The notes under the pieces were generated by a model, which was not told the origin of the DNA, made no database searches, and saw only the letters and a list, made by a program, of their open reading frames with translations. From an uncultured Paracoccaceae bacterium (lineage in GTDB: Bacteria; Pseudomonadota; Alphaproteobacteria; Rhodobacterales; Rhodobacteraceae): a stretch of DNA of 64,000 nucleotides. The number at the start of each line of letters is the position of its first letter. The first letter of the stretch is position 1. Of this stretch, positions 24,503 through 33,228 are shown in pieces. Position numbers and translations under genes: made by a program. The stretch covers positions 558,001-622,000 of the forward strand of contig CANNFA010000003.1 of NCBI GenBank assembly GCA_947503765.1. Direction: 5' to 3'.

Positions 24503-24613
24503 GGCCCCGTCTTAGCGTGCCGCGCCGCCCGCGCCAATCGGTTGCGCGCCGATGTCGCGCAGGATTTACCGGGCCCGCCGGGGCGGTGCGGCGGCGGCGG
24601 GTGGCCCGGTGTC

Positions 24614-24629
24614 ATTTTTGCGCAAAAAT
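24614..24629. promoter_or_regulatory. 16 bp perfect palindrome upstream of ccmF
   Basis: ATTTTTGCGCAAAAAT is a perfect inverted repeat in the 158 bp gap between the lysis unit and ccmF. It lies about 112 bp upstream of the ccmF start and is AT-rich in a GC-rich context, so it could be an operator for ccmF or an RNA hairpin ending the lysis transcript. No T-run follows on the minus strand. Confidence 0.4.
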
Positions 24630-24660
24630 TGCGCTGACCCCGGGCCGCATGCCGCCCCCG

Positions 24661-24906
24661 TCAGGGCATTGCCATGCCCCCCGCCAGGGCATAGCCGATC
24701 GCCCCGATCACCAGCGCGCCGATGATCACCCGCGCCAGCCATTTCAGCGCCTCTTCGATGCCGCTCAGCCGGGTTTCGACATTCATGCGGTGCACCTCGT
24801 CCACGGCATCGCGCAATTCCAGGCTTTGCAGGCGCTTCTCGATGCTGCGGCGCCAGCCTTCGGCCAGGACCGCCCCGGTCATCGTCCCGGTCACCGCCTC
24901 AGTCAT
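24661..24906 (-). CDS. Small membrane protein of the lysis unit (XhlA-like layout)
   Basis: An 81-residue protein with a charged amphipathic/coiled region (about 18-54, rich in E, R and L) followed by a single C-terminal membrane helix (about 57-79). This coiled-coil-then-helix layout resembles the XhlA class of phage lysis accessory proteins, but the similarity is of architecture, not a confirmed match. It starts within the last 8 bp of the holin gene, so it belongs to the same transcript. Confidence 0.65.
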   Translation of the reverse strand: MTEAVTGTMTGAVLAEGWRRSIEKRLQSLELRDAVDEVHRMNVETRLSGIEEALKWLARVIIGALVIGAIGYALAGGMAMP

Positions 24907-25438
24907 CGCCGCGCCTCCAGTCGTCCAGCGCCGGGTTCGGCCCGGCCCCTTCGAGCCGGCCGCCGGCCCCCGCATCCAGCGCACGCAAGGCACCGATATT
25001 GCGCGTGACCTCGGGCGCGCGGGCCAGCGTTTCCGCGATCGTGCGGGTATATTCCTGGGTCTTCGTCTGGTGCCGCGCCCCGAAGTAGAAGCTGACGATC
25101 CCGCCCAGCAGCCACCAAAGCGGCTCCGGCACAAGCGCGATGCCCTGCATCCGGCTGGCGAACCAGACCGGATCGACCATCGCCGCAACCATCAGCCCGA
25201 TGGTCCCCAGTGCCAGCGCCGGACGCGGCAGTCGGTTCAGCCCGTCCATCACCCGGTCGAACAGGCCCCGGCGCGGAAGCGTGAATTCCTGCGCGAACTG
25301 CTCCAGCGTGGCGCGGCGCAGCGCAACCTCGCGCCCGCCGGCCGCATCGGCATTCTCCACGAACGCGCCGGCCGTGTCGCGAATCACGTTGCGGCCGTTT
25401 CCGAACAGCAGGTTCAGCACCCCCTCGATCAGCCCCAT
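24899..25438 (-). CDS. Holin of the gene-transfer-agent 3TM type
   Basis: The 179-residue protein begins MGLIEGVLNLLFGNGRNVIR and has a hydrophobic core of two or three helices between about residues 71 and 120, ending in FYFGARHQTKTQEY and a soluble tail. Layout and sequence feel match the holin family used for gene-transfer-agent release (GTA_holin_3TM, from memory). Holins make inner-membrane holes that let the endolysin reach the wall. The ATG at 25438 overlaps the end of the endolysin gene by 10 bp; a longer upstream reading lies in the endolysin gene and is discounted. Confidence 0.82.
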   Translation of the reverse strand: MGLIEGVLNLLFGNGRNVIRDTAGAFVENADAAGGREVALRRATLEQFAQEFTLPRRGLFDRVMDGLNRLPRPALALGTIGLMVAAMVDPVWFASRMQGIALVPEPLWWLLGGIVSFYFGARHQTKTQEYTRTIAETLARAPEVTRNIGALRALDAGAGGRLEGAGPNPALDDWRRGDD

Positions 25439-26040
25439 GCCGCCACCCTCCGGCGGTGCTCGGCATCGCTCAGCCGATAGCGGGGCGAGATGAAGTCTTC
25501 CGCCCTGACGATCCAGCCGCCCTTGCCGCCATCGGCGCGCCGCGCGTATTTCCGGCTGGCCGGGCGCCGGTCCGCCAGCGCGTAATACCAGTTGCGACGC
25601 GCGATTCCGTAGGCGTCCACAAGGTGCCGGGGCGCGCTCGCATGGGCGATGCGCGCCGCCTCGATCGTCTGCGGCCCGATCCCGCCATCCACCGCGATCC
25701 GCTGGCCCATGTCGCACAGCAGCCGTTGCAGGATCCGCACCGCATTGGCGCCGGCATTGACATACATGTCGAACACACTGGCGCGAATCGGCTCGGGCAG
25801 CTCGCCGATGCGCGGGCGGTGGAAATAGTCGCGCACGAAGATCCTGCGCGCCTGCGCCCGGGTCAGCCGCCGCAGATCGTCCTCGTCGGTGTCGCCGTCG
25901 CCGTCATTGTCGACACCAAGCTTCTTCAGCGTGCCGATGGTCACGCCATGATTGGTCGCCCCGCCCGGATCGTCGGGGTCGTCCACATAGCCACCCTCGC
26001 GGGTGACGATCTCGTCGGCGATCTGTTCAACGGTTTTCAT
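25429..26040 (-). CDS. Glycoside hydrolase family 108 endolysin
   Basis: A 203-residue phage-type lysozyme/N-acetylmuramidase. The catalytic glutamate is E15 in VTREGGYVDDP, followed by the family GGATNHGVTIGTL block, and the second half is the peptidoglycan-binding domain (QRIAVDGGIGPQTIEA, about 112-127). An Asp/Gly loop at residues 45-56 (D45, D47, D49, G50, D51, D53, D56) has the spacing of an EF-hand calcium loop. No signal peptide is seen, so export would need the adjacent holin. It lies 50 bp downstream of ccmE. Together with the holin it resembles the lysis pair that releases GTA particles in Rhodobacter. Confidence 0.88.
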   Translation of the reverse strand: MKTVEQIADEIVTREGGYVDDPDDPGGATNHGVTIGTLKKLGVDNDGDGDTDEDDLRRLTRAQARRIFVRDYFHRPRIGELPEPIRASVFDMYVNAGANAVRILQRLLCDMGQRIAVDGGIGPQTIEAARIAHASAPRHLVDAYGIARRNWYYALADRRPASRKYARRADGGKGGWIVRAEDFISPRYRLSDAEHRRRVAAWG

Positions 26041-26046
26041 GAAATA

Positions 26047-26070
26047 CCCTGCGATTTCGTAAATGCAGGG
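26047..26070 (-). promoter_or_regulatory. Inverted repeat between ccmE and the lysis genes
   Basis: CCCTGC-g-ATTT / AAAT-GCAGGG forms a 10 bp stem with one bulged base and a 3-base loop, within the 50 bp gap between ccmE and the endolysin start. It has no T-run, so it is more likely an RNA processing, attenuation or start-control element than a simple terminator. Confidence 0.45.
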
Positions 26071-26090
26071 TCAGTATTTCCGAAATCCGG

Positions 26091-26558
26091 TTAAGAAGGC
26101 GGAACCGATGCGTTCGGATCCTTGTAGACGCCCTGATCCTTCAACGCGTCCATCACCTCTTTTGGCATATACGTCTCGTCGTGTTTGGCAAGTATTTCAG
26201 TGGCTTCGAACACGCCGTTCACGTAGCTGCCGGTGCCGATCATGCCCTGTCCCTCCTCGAACAGGTCCGGCAGCACGCCCTTGTAGGCCACCGGGATCGA
26301 CGCGCCGCCATCGGTGACGCTGAAGGTGATCGTCTCGCCCCGCCCGCGGGTCAGCGTGCCGCCCTCGACCAGCCCGCCAAGGCGGAACACCTCGTTCGGG
26401 GCGGGCGGTTCTTCCGCCACCTGGCTGGGCGCGCGGAAAAAGTTGATGCCGTCGCGCATCGCATAGCCGATCATCGCCGTCGACAGCATCAGCGCCACGG
26501 CGGCAACGACGATCACCTGCACGCGGCGGCGTTTCCTGAGATTTTTCAAGCCTGCCAT
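26091..26558 (-). CDS. ccmE: Cytochrome c maturation heme chaperone CcmE
   Basis: Periplasmic heme carrier that binds heme covalently and passes it to CcmF. The 155-residue protein has a basic N-terminus, one membrane anchor (about 14-33), a beta-barrel domain with FRLGGLVEGGT (about 58-68), and the heme-binding histidine H126 with Y130 in LAKHDETYMP. The start at 26558 (MAGLKNLRKRRRVQ) gives the usual short basic start; five extra upstream codons are discounted. Confidence 0.95.
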   Translation of the reverse strand: MAGLKNLRKRRRVQVIVVAAVALMLSTAMIGYAMRDGINFFRAPSQVAEEPPAPNEVFRLGGLVEGGTLTRGRGETITFSVTDGGASIPVAYKGVLPDLFEEGQGMIGTGSYVNGVFEATEILAKHDETYMPKEVMDALKDQGVYKDPNASVPPS

Positions 26559-26658
26559 GGCCCACTCCTGCAAACCGGCGCCATCATATCAGCTTTTTCG
26601 CCCGGCGCCCGCTTTGTTGCAGCACAACATCCTGCGCGATTTCGCCACGGGCGCGCCA

Positions 26659-27687
26659 TCACGGATAGACCGGCGCCAGCATCAGGCCCGCGGTCTCGTC
26701 CTCACCCAGCATCAGGTTGGCATTCTGGATCGCCTGCCCGGCCGAGCCCTTGGCCAGGTTGTCCAGCGCCGCGATCACGATCGCGCGGCCCGGCCGCCGG
26801 TCGCCGGTGACACCGATATGGCACATGTTCGACGCGCGCACATCCTTCATCGCCGGCGCCTCGCCCATCGGCAGGACATGCACGAACGACTCGCCGTCAT
26901 AGGCCGCCGCAAGCGCGCCGTGCACCGCGTCCGCGTCCCCCTTGACATAGGCGGTCAGCAGAATGCCGCGCGTCGCCGGGATCAGGTGCGGGGTGAACTG
27001 GATCTCGACCTTCCGGCCGGCGACCCTGCTGAATTCCTGATCAAATTCCCCCAGATGCCGGTGCGTTCCGCCCAGTGCGTAACCCTTTGCGTTCTCGAAC
27101 AATTCGGCGAACAGCAGATGCTCCTTGAGCGACCGGCCCGCGCCCGAGGCGGCGGCCTTGAGGTCCACCACGATGTCGTCGAGGTCGATCACCGCCGCCG
27201 CGATCAGCGGGCGCAGCGCGAATTGCCCGGTCGCCGCGTTGCAGCCTGTTCCCGCGACCAGCCGCGCGGTTCGGATCTCGTCGCGGTAGAATTCCGTCAG
27301 CCCGTAGACGGCCTGTTTCTGCAATTCCGGCGCGGCATGGGGTTTTCCGTACCATTTCTCATATTCCGCAGGGTCGCGCAGGCGAAAGTCGGCGGACAGG
27401 TCGACGACTTTAACATCGTCGGGCAAGTCCTTGATAACGGATTGAGACGTCGCATGAGGCAAGGCGCAGAAACACAGGTCGATATTCGAGAAATCCAATT
27501 CGCCGATCGTGGTCAGCCGCGGCAGGTCCAGGTGCCGCAGATGCGGGTAGACCTCTGCCATCGTCAGGCCCGCCTTCCGCTCGCCGGTCAGCGCGGCGAT
27601 GCGCATCGACGGATGCGTGGCGATCAGCCGGACAAGCTCCGCGCCGGTATAGCCCGATGCACCAAGAATCGCGATATTGTGTGTCAT
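26659..27687 (-). CDS. argC: N-acetyl-gamma-glutamyl-phosphate reductase ArgC
   Basis: Third step of arginine synthesis: NADPH-dependent reduction of N-acetylglutamyl phosphate. The 342-residue protein has the Rossmann start [18 protein letters not shown] (about 5-22) and the catalytic cysteine C149 in [12 protein letters not shown]. The size fits the short ArgC type. It sits 45 bp downstream of murI on the same strand. Confidence 0.97.
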   Translation of the reverse strand: MTHNIAILGASGYTGAELVRLIATHPSMRIAALTGERKAGLTMAEVYPHLRHLDLPRLTTIGELDFSNIDLCFCALPHATSQSVIKDLPDDVKVVDLSADFRLRDPAEYEKWYGKPHAAPELQKQAVYGLTEFYRDEIRTARLVAGTGCNAATGQFALRPLIAAAVIDLDDIVVDLKAAASGAGRSLKEHLLFAELFENAKGYALGGTHRHLGEFDQEFSRVAGRKVEIQFTPHLIPATRGILLTAYVKGDADAVHGALAAAYDGESFVHVLPMGEAPAMKDVRASNMCHIGVTGDRRPGRAIVIAALDNLAKGSAGQAIQNANLMLGEDETAGLMLAPVYP

Positions 27688-27732
27688 TGCCCGAATCCTG
27701 CAATAAGGGTGTTCATCTATCCTGAATCCCGA

Positions 27733-28554
27733 TCAAGCTTGAACGAATGCGATTTTCCGGCGTAGGAATCGGGTCGCCTGATCGGACACGCGGCGCGAAT
27801 CGCCCGTGGTCAGGAACGCCGTCTCGCCGCTCGCGCCGGCCATTTCGGGGCGCCGGCCCAGGTAATCGGCAAGACTTGCCGCCACCAGGTCGGGCTGGGA
27901 ATAGACGTCCACTTTCGGGCCCAAAGCGGCGCGGAACACGTCCTCGACCAGCGGGTAATGGGTGCAGCCCAGTACCGCCGCGTCCGGCTCGGGCATCTTG
28001 CGCAGCAGCGCGTCGACATGGCTGCGCACCAGCGCCTCGGCCAGGATCATGTCGCCTTCCTCGATCGCGTCGACGACCCCGCCGCAGCTCTGCCCCTCGA
28101 CATCCACGCCGATCGCGCGGAACGCCAGTTCGCGCTGGAACGCGCGGCTGCGCACCGTGGCCGGGGTGGCGAACAGCGCGACATGTTTCGCCCGGACCTC
28201 GCGCGGGGGCGAATTGTCGCCCCATTGCCGCTCGGTCAGCGATTCGATCAGCGGCACGAAGACGCCCAGCACACGCTTGCCCGGCGGCACCCAGCTTTCC
28301 TGCATCCGCCGCAATGCCGCCGCGCTGGCCGTGTTGCAGGCCAGGATCACCAGGTCGCAGCCCGCATCGAACAGCCGCTCGACGCCGCGCGTCGTCAACG
28401 CATAGATGTCGTCCGAATCGCGGACCCCGTAAGGCGCGTTCGCATTGTCCCCGTAATAGACGAAGGGCACGTCCGGCAGCGCCCGCGTCACCGCATCCAG
28501 CACGGTCAGCCCGCCCAGCCCGGAATCGAATACGCCAACGGCCATGTCTGCCAA
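27733..28554 (-). CDS. murI: Glutamate racemase MurI
   Basis: Makes D-glutamate for peptidoglycan. The 273-residue protein has [12 protein letters not shown] (about 8-19), and the two catalytic cysteines C73 ([11 protein letters not shown]) and C197 ([12 protein letters not shown]), both intact. The length is typical. It is about 100 bp downstream of the indolepyruvate oxidoreductase gene and in line with argC. Confidence 0.96.
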   Translation of the reverse strand: MADMAVGVFDSGLGGLTVLDAVTRALPDVPFVYYGDNANAPYGVRDSDDIYALTTRGVERLFDAGCDLVILACNTASAAALRRMQESWVPPGKRVLGVFVPLIESLTERQWGDNSPPREVRAKHVALFATPATVRSRAFQRELAFRAIGVDVEGQSCGGVVDAIEEGDMILAEALVRSHVDALLRKMPEPDAAVLGCTHYPLVEDVFRAALGPKVDVYSQPDLVAASLADYLGRRPEMAGASGETAFLTTGDSRRVSDQATRFLRRKIAFVQA

Positions 28555-28655
28555 TCCTGTTCCCGCCTGTCCCGGCGCGGCGGCCGGGGCGCTTGATGGG
28601 CATAGCCCTTACGGCGCGGCGCGGCGAAAATCCATCGTCGATTTCGCGTCCACGT

Positions 28656-31600
28656 CTATTCGGCGGCCTGGGCCAGGCTGTCCGGCCCCGCCGCCAACGC
28701 CGCGCGCAGGGCCAAGCGCCGCGCCGCGGCTCTGTCGGCATTCGCCTGCTTGACCGGACCGAAGCCCCGGATGTCCAGCGGCAGTTCCGCCAGCGCCAGC
28801 GCCGTATCGGGGCAATCCGCGCCATGGGTTTCGATCAGGTCCAAGTCCGCCTCGTAGTCGCGGATCAGCGCCCGCTCCATGCGCCGCTCGGCGGTATGGC
28901 CGAACGGGTCGAACGGGGTGCCGCGCAGCCGCTTCATCCGTGCAAGCAGCGCAAAAAGCCGCCGCGCAGCGGGGCCGAAGCGCCGCTTTGCCGGGCGCCC
29001 GTCCGCGTTCTTCCGGGCCAGGATTGGCGGCGACAGGTGGTAGTTTACCGTAAAATCACCGTCAAACACCTGCTGCGCCTGCGCCTCTGTGTCCAGCAGC
29101 AGACGCGCGACCTCATATTCGTCCTTGTAGGCAAGAACCTTGTGATAGCCCCTGGCCACCGTGTCCTTCAGCGCGGGATCCTTGAACCGCGCCACCGCGC
29201 GCCTGTATTTCCGTGCCAGCCGCGCCGATTGATAGGCCGTCAGATGCGCCGCGCGATAGGCGATCCGGTCCTCTGGCGTCGCAGGCATGTCGGGCGCATC
29301 CGCGCGGCCGGCGCGTGCCGCCTCGTCCGGGTTGACCGCCGCCCAGCGCCCGATCTCGAAGGCACGCTGGTTCGCCTCGACCGCCGCGCCGTTCAGCGCG
29401 ATGGCCTGCCGGATCGCGGCGCGCGAGACCGGCACCAACCCCTTCTGCCACGCCGCGCCGAACACGATCATGTTGGAATAGATCGTGTCGCCCATCGCGG
29501 CCCGCGCCAGTTCGACCCCGTCCAGAAGCGTCAGGCGGTCCCCGATCCTCGCTTCAAGAGATTGCGCCAGATGACTGGTGGGTATGCGAAATTTCGGATC
29601 GCGGGTGAAGTCGCCTGTCACGATCTCGTGGCTGTTGACGACGGCCGCGGTGCGCCCCGTGCGCAGCAGGCCGAGCGTCGCCGCCCCCGCGCTTACCACC
29701 AGATCGCCACCGATCAGCGCGTCTGCCTCGCCGGGCGCCACGCGGATCGCGCTGATCGCGTCCGGGGTCTCGGCCAGGCGGCAATGGATGTGCACCGCGC
29801 CGCCCTTCTGCGCCAGACCGGCCATTTCCATCATCGCCGCGCCCTTGCCGTCGAGATGCGCGGCCATGGCCAGGACCGCGCCCAGGGTCACGACGCCGGT
29901 GCCGCCGATGCCCGTGATGACCAGGTTGTGCGTGCCCGTGATCCGCGCGATTCGCGGCTCCGGCTGGGGGCCGATGTCGAGCGTCACGCGCGCCTGTTTG
30001 CGCGGCACGGCGCCGTCCAGCGTGACAAAGGATGGACAGAACCCCTTGAGACAGGAGAAATCCTTGTTGCACGCCGACTGGTCGATGGCGCGCTTGCGCC
30101 CAAGCTCCGTCTCGGCGGGAACGATGGCGACACAGTTCGACTGCACGCCGCAATCGCCGCATCCCTCGCAGATGTCGGGGTTGATGAAGATCCGTCGGTC
30201 AGGGTCGGGAAAGGTGCCGCGCTTGCGGCGACGGCGCTTTTCGGCGGCACAGGTCTGAACATAAAGAATGACCGATACGCCTATGTAATGTCGAAATTTA
30301 TCCTGAACTTGCGGCAATTCGTCCCGGTGGTGCACCGCTACGCCATCCGGCAGGGATGCCGGCGAGACCCCCTCGGCCCCGTCATGCACCACGGCGACAT
30401 TGCGCACGCCCATGGCGACCAGTTCGGCCGCGATGCGCGCCGGGCTCAGGCCGCCATCGTTGGCCTGCCCGCCGGTCATCGCCACCGCGTCGTTGAACAG
30501 GATCTTGTAGGTGATGTTGGTGCCGGCAGCGAGCGCGAAGCGGATCGCCTGCACGCCCGAATGGTTGTAGGTGCCGTCGCCGATATTCTGGAACACGTGT
30601 GCGCGGGTCGAAAACGGCGCCTCGCCGATCCAGTTCGCCCCCTCCGCGCCCATATGGGTGAAGCCGGAGGTCTCCCGGTCCATCCACTGCGCCATGAAGT
30701 GACAGCCGATCCCGGCATAGGCGCGGCTGCCCTCGGGGACGCGGGTGGAGGTGTTGTGCGGACAGCCGGCGCAGAAATACGGAAGCCGTGCGGCGATTGG
30801 CGCCTCAGCACTATCTTGCGCTGTCTTCTCAATCGCTTGCAACGCACTTCTCATGCGGTCCGTATCGCGCCCCTCGGCGATCAGAAGGGCGCCGATCCGC
30901 CGTGCGATCATCACCGGGTCGAGCGCGTGATGCGACGGGAACAGCGTTTCGGCGGGCGCGCCATCATGGCCGCCATGTTCCGCGCCATAGACCCGGCAGC
31001 GGTGCCGGTCGTGATACAGGGCCTGCTTGATCTGCCCCTCGATCAGCTTGCGCTTTTCCTCGACCACCACGATCAGGTTCAGCCCCTCGGACCAGCTGCG
31101 CAGCCCCGCGATGTCCAGCGGCCAGGTCTGCCCGATCTTGTAGGCGGTGATGCCCAGCCGCGCCGCCTCTGGCGCGTCGATGCCCAGCAGCGACAGCGCG
31201 TGCACAAGGTCGAGCCAGTTCTTGCCGGCCGCGACAAACCCGATTTCCGCGCCCGGTTTTCCCAGCAGGCGGCGGTCGATTTCATTCGCATTTGCAAAGG
31301 CTTCGGCGGCGGCCTTCTTCTGGTCGAACAGACGCGCCTCCTGCGCGGTCCAGTGGTCCCCCAGGCGGATGTTCAGCCCGCCCTCGGGCAGCACGATGCC
31401 CGGCCGGCGCAGGATCATCCGGTCCGGCCGTCCGTCGACCACCGCCGTCACCTCCACCGTGTCCTTCATCAGTTTCAGGCCGGCCCAGACCCCGGCAAAG
31501 CGCGAGAGGGCATAGCCGTACACGCCGAAATCGAGGATTTCCTGCACTCCGGCGGGCGACAGCACCGGCATCCCGGCATCGACCATCGCCCAGTCCGACT

Positions 31601-32069
31601 GGTGGCACACGGTCGAGCTTTCGCCGGTGTGATCGTCGCCCATCGCCATCAGCACGCCGCCATGCGGGCTGGTCCCGGCCATGTTGGCATGGCGCATCGC
31701 GTCGCCCGATCGGTCGATGCCCGGCCCCTTGCCGTAGAACAGGCCGAACACGCCGTCATGCCGGCCCTCGCCGCGCAGTTCGGCCTGCTGCGTGCCCCAG
31801 AGCGCGGTGACCGCCAGATCCTCGTTCAAACCGGGCTGAAACCGCACATCGGCCGCGGCCAGCGCCTTTTCGGCCTGGTTCATCGCCATGTCGACCGCGC
31901 CCAGAGGCGAGCCGCGATAGCCGGTGACATAGCCCGCCGTGTTCAGCCCGGCGGCCCGATCGCGCGCCTTCTGGATCAGCATCAGGCGGACCAGCGCCTG
32001 GGTGCCGTTCAGAAGAACCGTCCGCTTTTCAAGGTCATGGCGATCCGCCAGCGTCACGTCCTGCCGCAT
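28656..32069 (-). CDS. Indolepyruvate ferredoxin oxidoreductase (fused alpha-beta-gamma type)
   Basis: An 1137-residue single-chain enzyme that oxidatively decarboxylates aryl-pyruvates (and related 2-oxo acids) to acyl-CoA, passing electrons to ferredoxin. Order: pyruvate/TPP domain at the start (GTQALVRLMLIQKARDR, GYRGSPLG), a C-terminal-like TPP-binding middle with CPHNTST, a ferredoxin-like cluster with CEGCGDCGVQSNC and SACNKDFSCLKGFCPSF (about 640-690), then the gamma domain (ITGIGGTGVVTLGAVLA). The start at 32069 (MRQDVTLADR) follows a GGAGGT site; an ATG 12 codons earlier abuts a palindromic operator and lacks such a site. Divergent from a LysR-type gene. Confidence 0.93.
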   Translation of the reverse strand: MRQDVTLADRHDLEKRTVLLNGTQALVRLMLIQKARDRAAGLNTAGYVTGYRGSPLGAVDMAMNQAEKALAAADVRFQPGLNEDLAVTALWGTQQAELRGEGRHDGVFGLFYGKGPGIDRSGDAMRHANMAGTSPHGGVLMAMGDDHTGESSTVCHQSDWAMVDAGMPVLSPAGVQEILDFGVYGYALSRFAGVWAGLKLMKDTVEVTAVVDGRPDRMILRRPGIVLPEGGLNIRLGDHWTAQEARLFDQKKAAAEAFANANEIDRRLLGKPGAEIGFVAAGKNWLDLVHALSLLGIDAPEAARLGITAYKIGQTWPLDIAGLRSWSEGLNLIVVVEEKRKLIEGQIKQALYHDRHRCRVYGAEHGGHDGAPAETLFPSHHALDPVMIARRIGALLIAEGRDTDRMRSALQAIEKTAQDSAEAPIAARLPYFCAGCPHNTSTRVPEGSRAYAGIGCHFMAQWMDRETSGFTHMGAEGANWIGEAPFSTRAHVFQNIGDGTYNHSGVQAIRFALAAGTNITYKILFNDAVAMTGGQANDGGLSPARIAAELVAMGVRNVAVVHDGAEGVSPASLPDGVAVHHRDELPQVQDKFRHYIGVSVILYVQTCAAEKRRRRKRGTFPDPDRRIFINPDICEGCGDCGVQSNCVAIVPAETELGRKRAIDQSACNKDFSCLKGFCPSFVTLDGAVPRKQARVTLDIGPQPEPRIARITGTHNLVITGIGGTGVVTLGAVLAMAAHLDGKGAAMMEMAGLAQKGGAVHIHCRLAETPDAISAIRVAPGEADALIGGDLVVSAGAATLGLLRTGRTAAVVNSHEIVTGDFTRDPKFRIPTSHLAQSLEARIGDRLTLLDGVELARAAMGDTIYSNMIVFGAAWQKGLVPVSRAAIRQAIALNGAAVEANQRAFEIGRWAAVNPDEAARAGRADAPDMPATPEDRIAYRAAHLTAYQSARLARKYRRAVARFKDPALKDTVARGYHKVLAYKDEYEVARLLLDTEAQAQQVFDGDFTVNYHLSPPILARKNADGRPAKRRFGPAARRLFALLARMKRLRGTPFDPFGHTAERRMERALIRDYEADLDLIETHGADCPDTALALAELPLDIRGFGPVKQANADRAAARRLALRAALAAGPDSLAQAAE

Positions 32070-32107
32070 GCCCGGCACCTCCACTCTGACTGGCCCAGTG
32101 CCCATTA

Positions 32108-32128
32108 TAGGTCATATGCCTTGACCTA
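32108..32128. promoter_or_regulatory. Palindromic operator in the divergent ior/lysR region
   Basis: TAGGTCA and TGACCTA form perfect 7 bp arms around a 7 bp spacer. The site lies 39-59 bp upstream of the oxidoreductase start at 32069 and about 90 bp upstream of the LysR-type gene at 32218, a good place for a dimeric repressor or activator. The spacing is not the LysR T-N11-A motif, so the binder may be a different family (for example Lrp/AsnC or GntR). Confidence 0.6.
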
Positions 32129-32217
32129 CAAAAAGAAATTACCAGTTGCGACACGATAGGGGTTAAGCCTAACGACACGGTAAGAAAACAGCACCAAAGC
32201 ACTTTGATCGGGAATTC

Positions 32218-33132
32218 ATGGCCGGAATGGATTGGGACAAGCTCAGAATATTTCACGCGGTGGCGGATGCCGGGTCGCTGACCCATGCCGGCGAGGTGCT
32301 GCATCTCAGCCAGTCGGCGGTGTCGCGTCAGATCCGGGCGCTTGAGGAAAGCCTCAACGCCACGCTGTTCCACCGCCATGCGCGCGGGCTGATTCTCACC
32401 GAGCAGGGCGAGCTTCTGTTCGATGCGACCTCGGCGATGATCCGGCGTCTGGACACCGCCGAGGCGCGGATCCGCGACAGCAAGGACGAGGTGTTCGGCG
32501 AATTGCGCGTGACCTCGACCACCGGCTTCGGCTCGCTCTGGCTGGCGCCGCGGCTGACCAAGCTCTATGCCAAGTACCCGGACCTCAAGATCGACCTCAA
32601 CCTGGAGGAGCGGGTGCTCGACCTGCCGATGCGCGAGGCCGACATCGCCATCCGCATGAAGGAGCCGAGCCAGGCCGACCTGATCCGCCGGCGGCTGATG
32701 ACGGTGCGCATGGGGCTTTATGCCTCGCGCCGCTACCTCGAAGCGGCCGGCACACCGCAAAGCGTGCTGGACATCTCGCAGCACCGGCTGATCTGCCAGA
32801 ATCCCGCCGCCCACCAGGTCGCGGCGGGCGCATCGCTGCTCGAAGATCTGCTGACCAACGACGTGCGCTCGCTGCTGACGGTCAACAACTACTTCGGCGT
32901 GTTGCAGGGCGTGCTGAATCACCTTGGGATCGGTGTGCTGCCCGATTACCTGATCCAGGAATATCCCGACATGTTGCGCGTTCTGCCCGAGGTCGAGTCG
33001 AACGAAGTGCCGGTTTTCCTCGCATACCCGGAAGAATTGAGGAATTCCAAGCGCATAGCCGCATTCCGCGATTTCATGACCGAGGAAATCACCGCCTATC
33101 GCAAGCACCGCACCGAGGAACCGGTCGCCTGA
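32218..33132 (+). CDS. LysR family transcriptional regulator
   Basis: A 304-residue regulator with an N-terminal winged helix-turn-helix (LRIFHAVADAGSLTHAGEVLHLSQSAVSRQIRALE, about 8-42) and a C-terminal periplasmic-binding-like effector domain. It is divergent from the indolepyruvate oxidoreductase gene with a shared 148 bp region, so regulation of that gene or of itself is plausible. Start at 32218 is the first ATG; an ATG three codons later (MDWDKLRIF) is equally possible. No strong ribosome site is seen for either. Confidence 0.92.
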   Translation: MAGMDWDKLRIFHAVADAGSLTHAGEVLHLSQSAVSRQIRALEESLNATLFHRHARGLILTEQGELLFDATSAMIRRLDTAEARIRDSKDEVFGELRVTSTTGFGSLWLAPRLTKLYAKYPDLKIDLNLEERVLDLPMREADIAIRMKEPSQADLIRRRLMTVRMGLYASRRYLEAAGTPQSVLDISQHRLICQNPAAHQVAAGASLLEDLLTNDVRSLLTVNNYFGVLQGVLNHLGIGVLPDYLIQEYPDMLRVLPEVESNEVPVFLAYPEELRNSKRIAAFRDFMTEEITAYRKHRTEEPVA

Positions 33133-33193
33133 CCTTGTGACAGTTATGCACCTTGTGCATGGCCGCTTTGCACACAAGCACGTTTATTGGGCT

Positions 33194-33222
33194 TGATCGG
33201 GGCGCAGTTCGGGCATAATTCG
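33194..33222 (+). promoter_or_regulatory. Possible promoter of the candidate sRNA
   Basis: CTTGAT and CATAAT are separated by 16 bases, a fair match to a -35/-10 pair, about 6-8 bases upstream of the proposed RNA start. Weak on its own; supported by the terminator located about 80 bases downstream. Confidence 0.35.
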
Positions 33223-33228
33223 GCGTTG

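Noticed and set aside
24661-26040. Small prophage remnant in the ccm cluster
   Set aside because: Only lysis genes are present, without integrase or structural genes, and flanking ccm genes are intact; a GTA-type lysis unit fits better.
27747-32159. 1470-codon plus-strand frame opposite murI and the indolepyruvate oxidoreductase
   Set aside because: Antisense shadow of two well-supported minus-strand genes; no family similarity.
32218-33132. LysR protein as binder of the 32108-32128 palindrome
   Set aside because: The arms and spacing do not match a T-N11-A LysR box; kept only as an open question.
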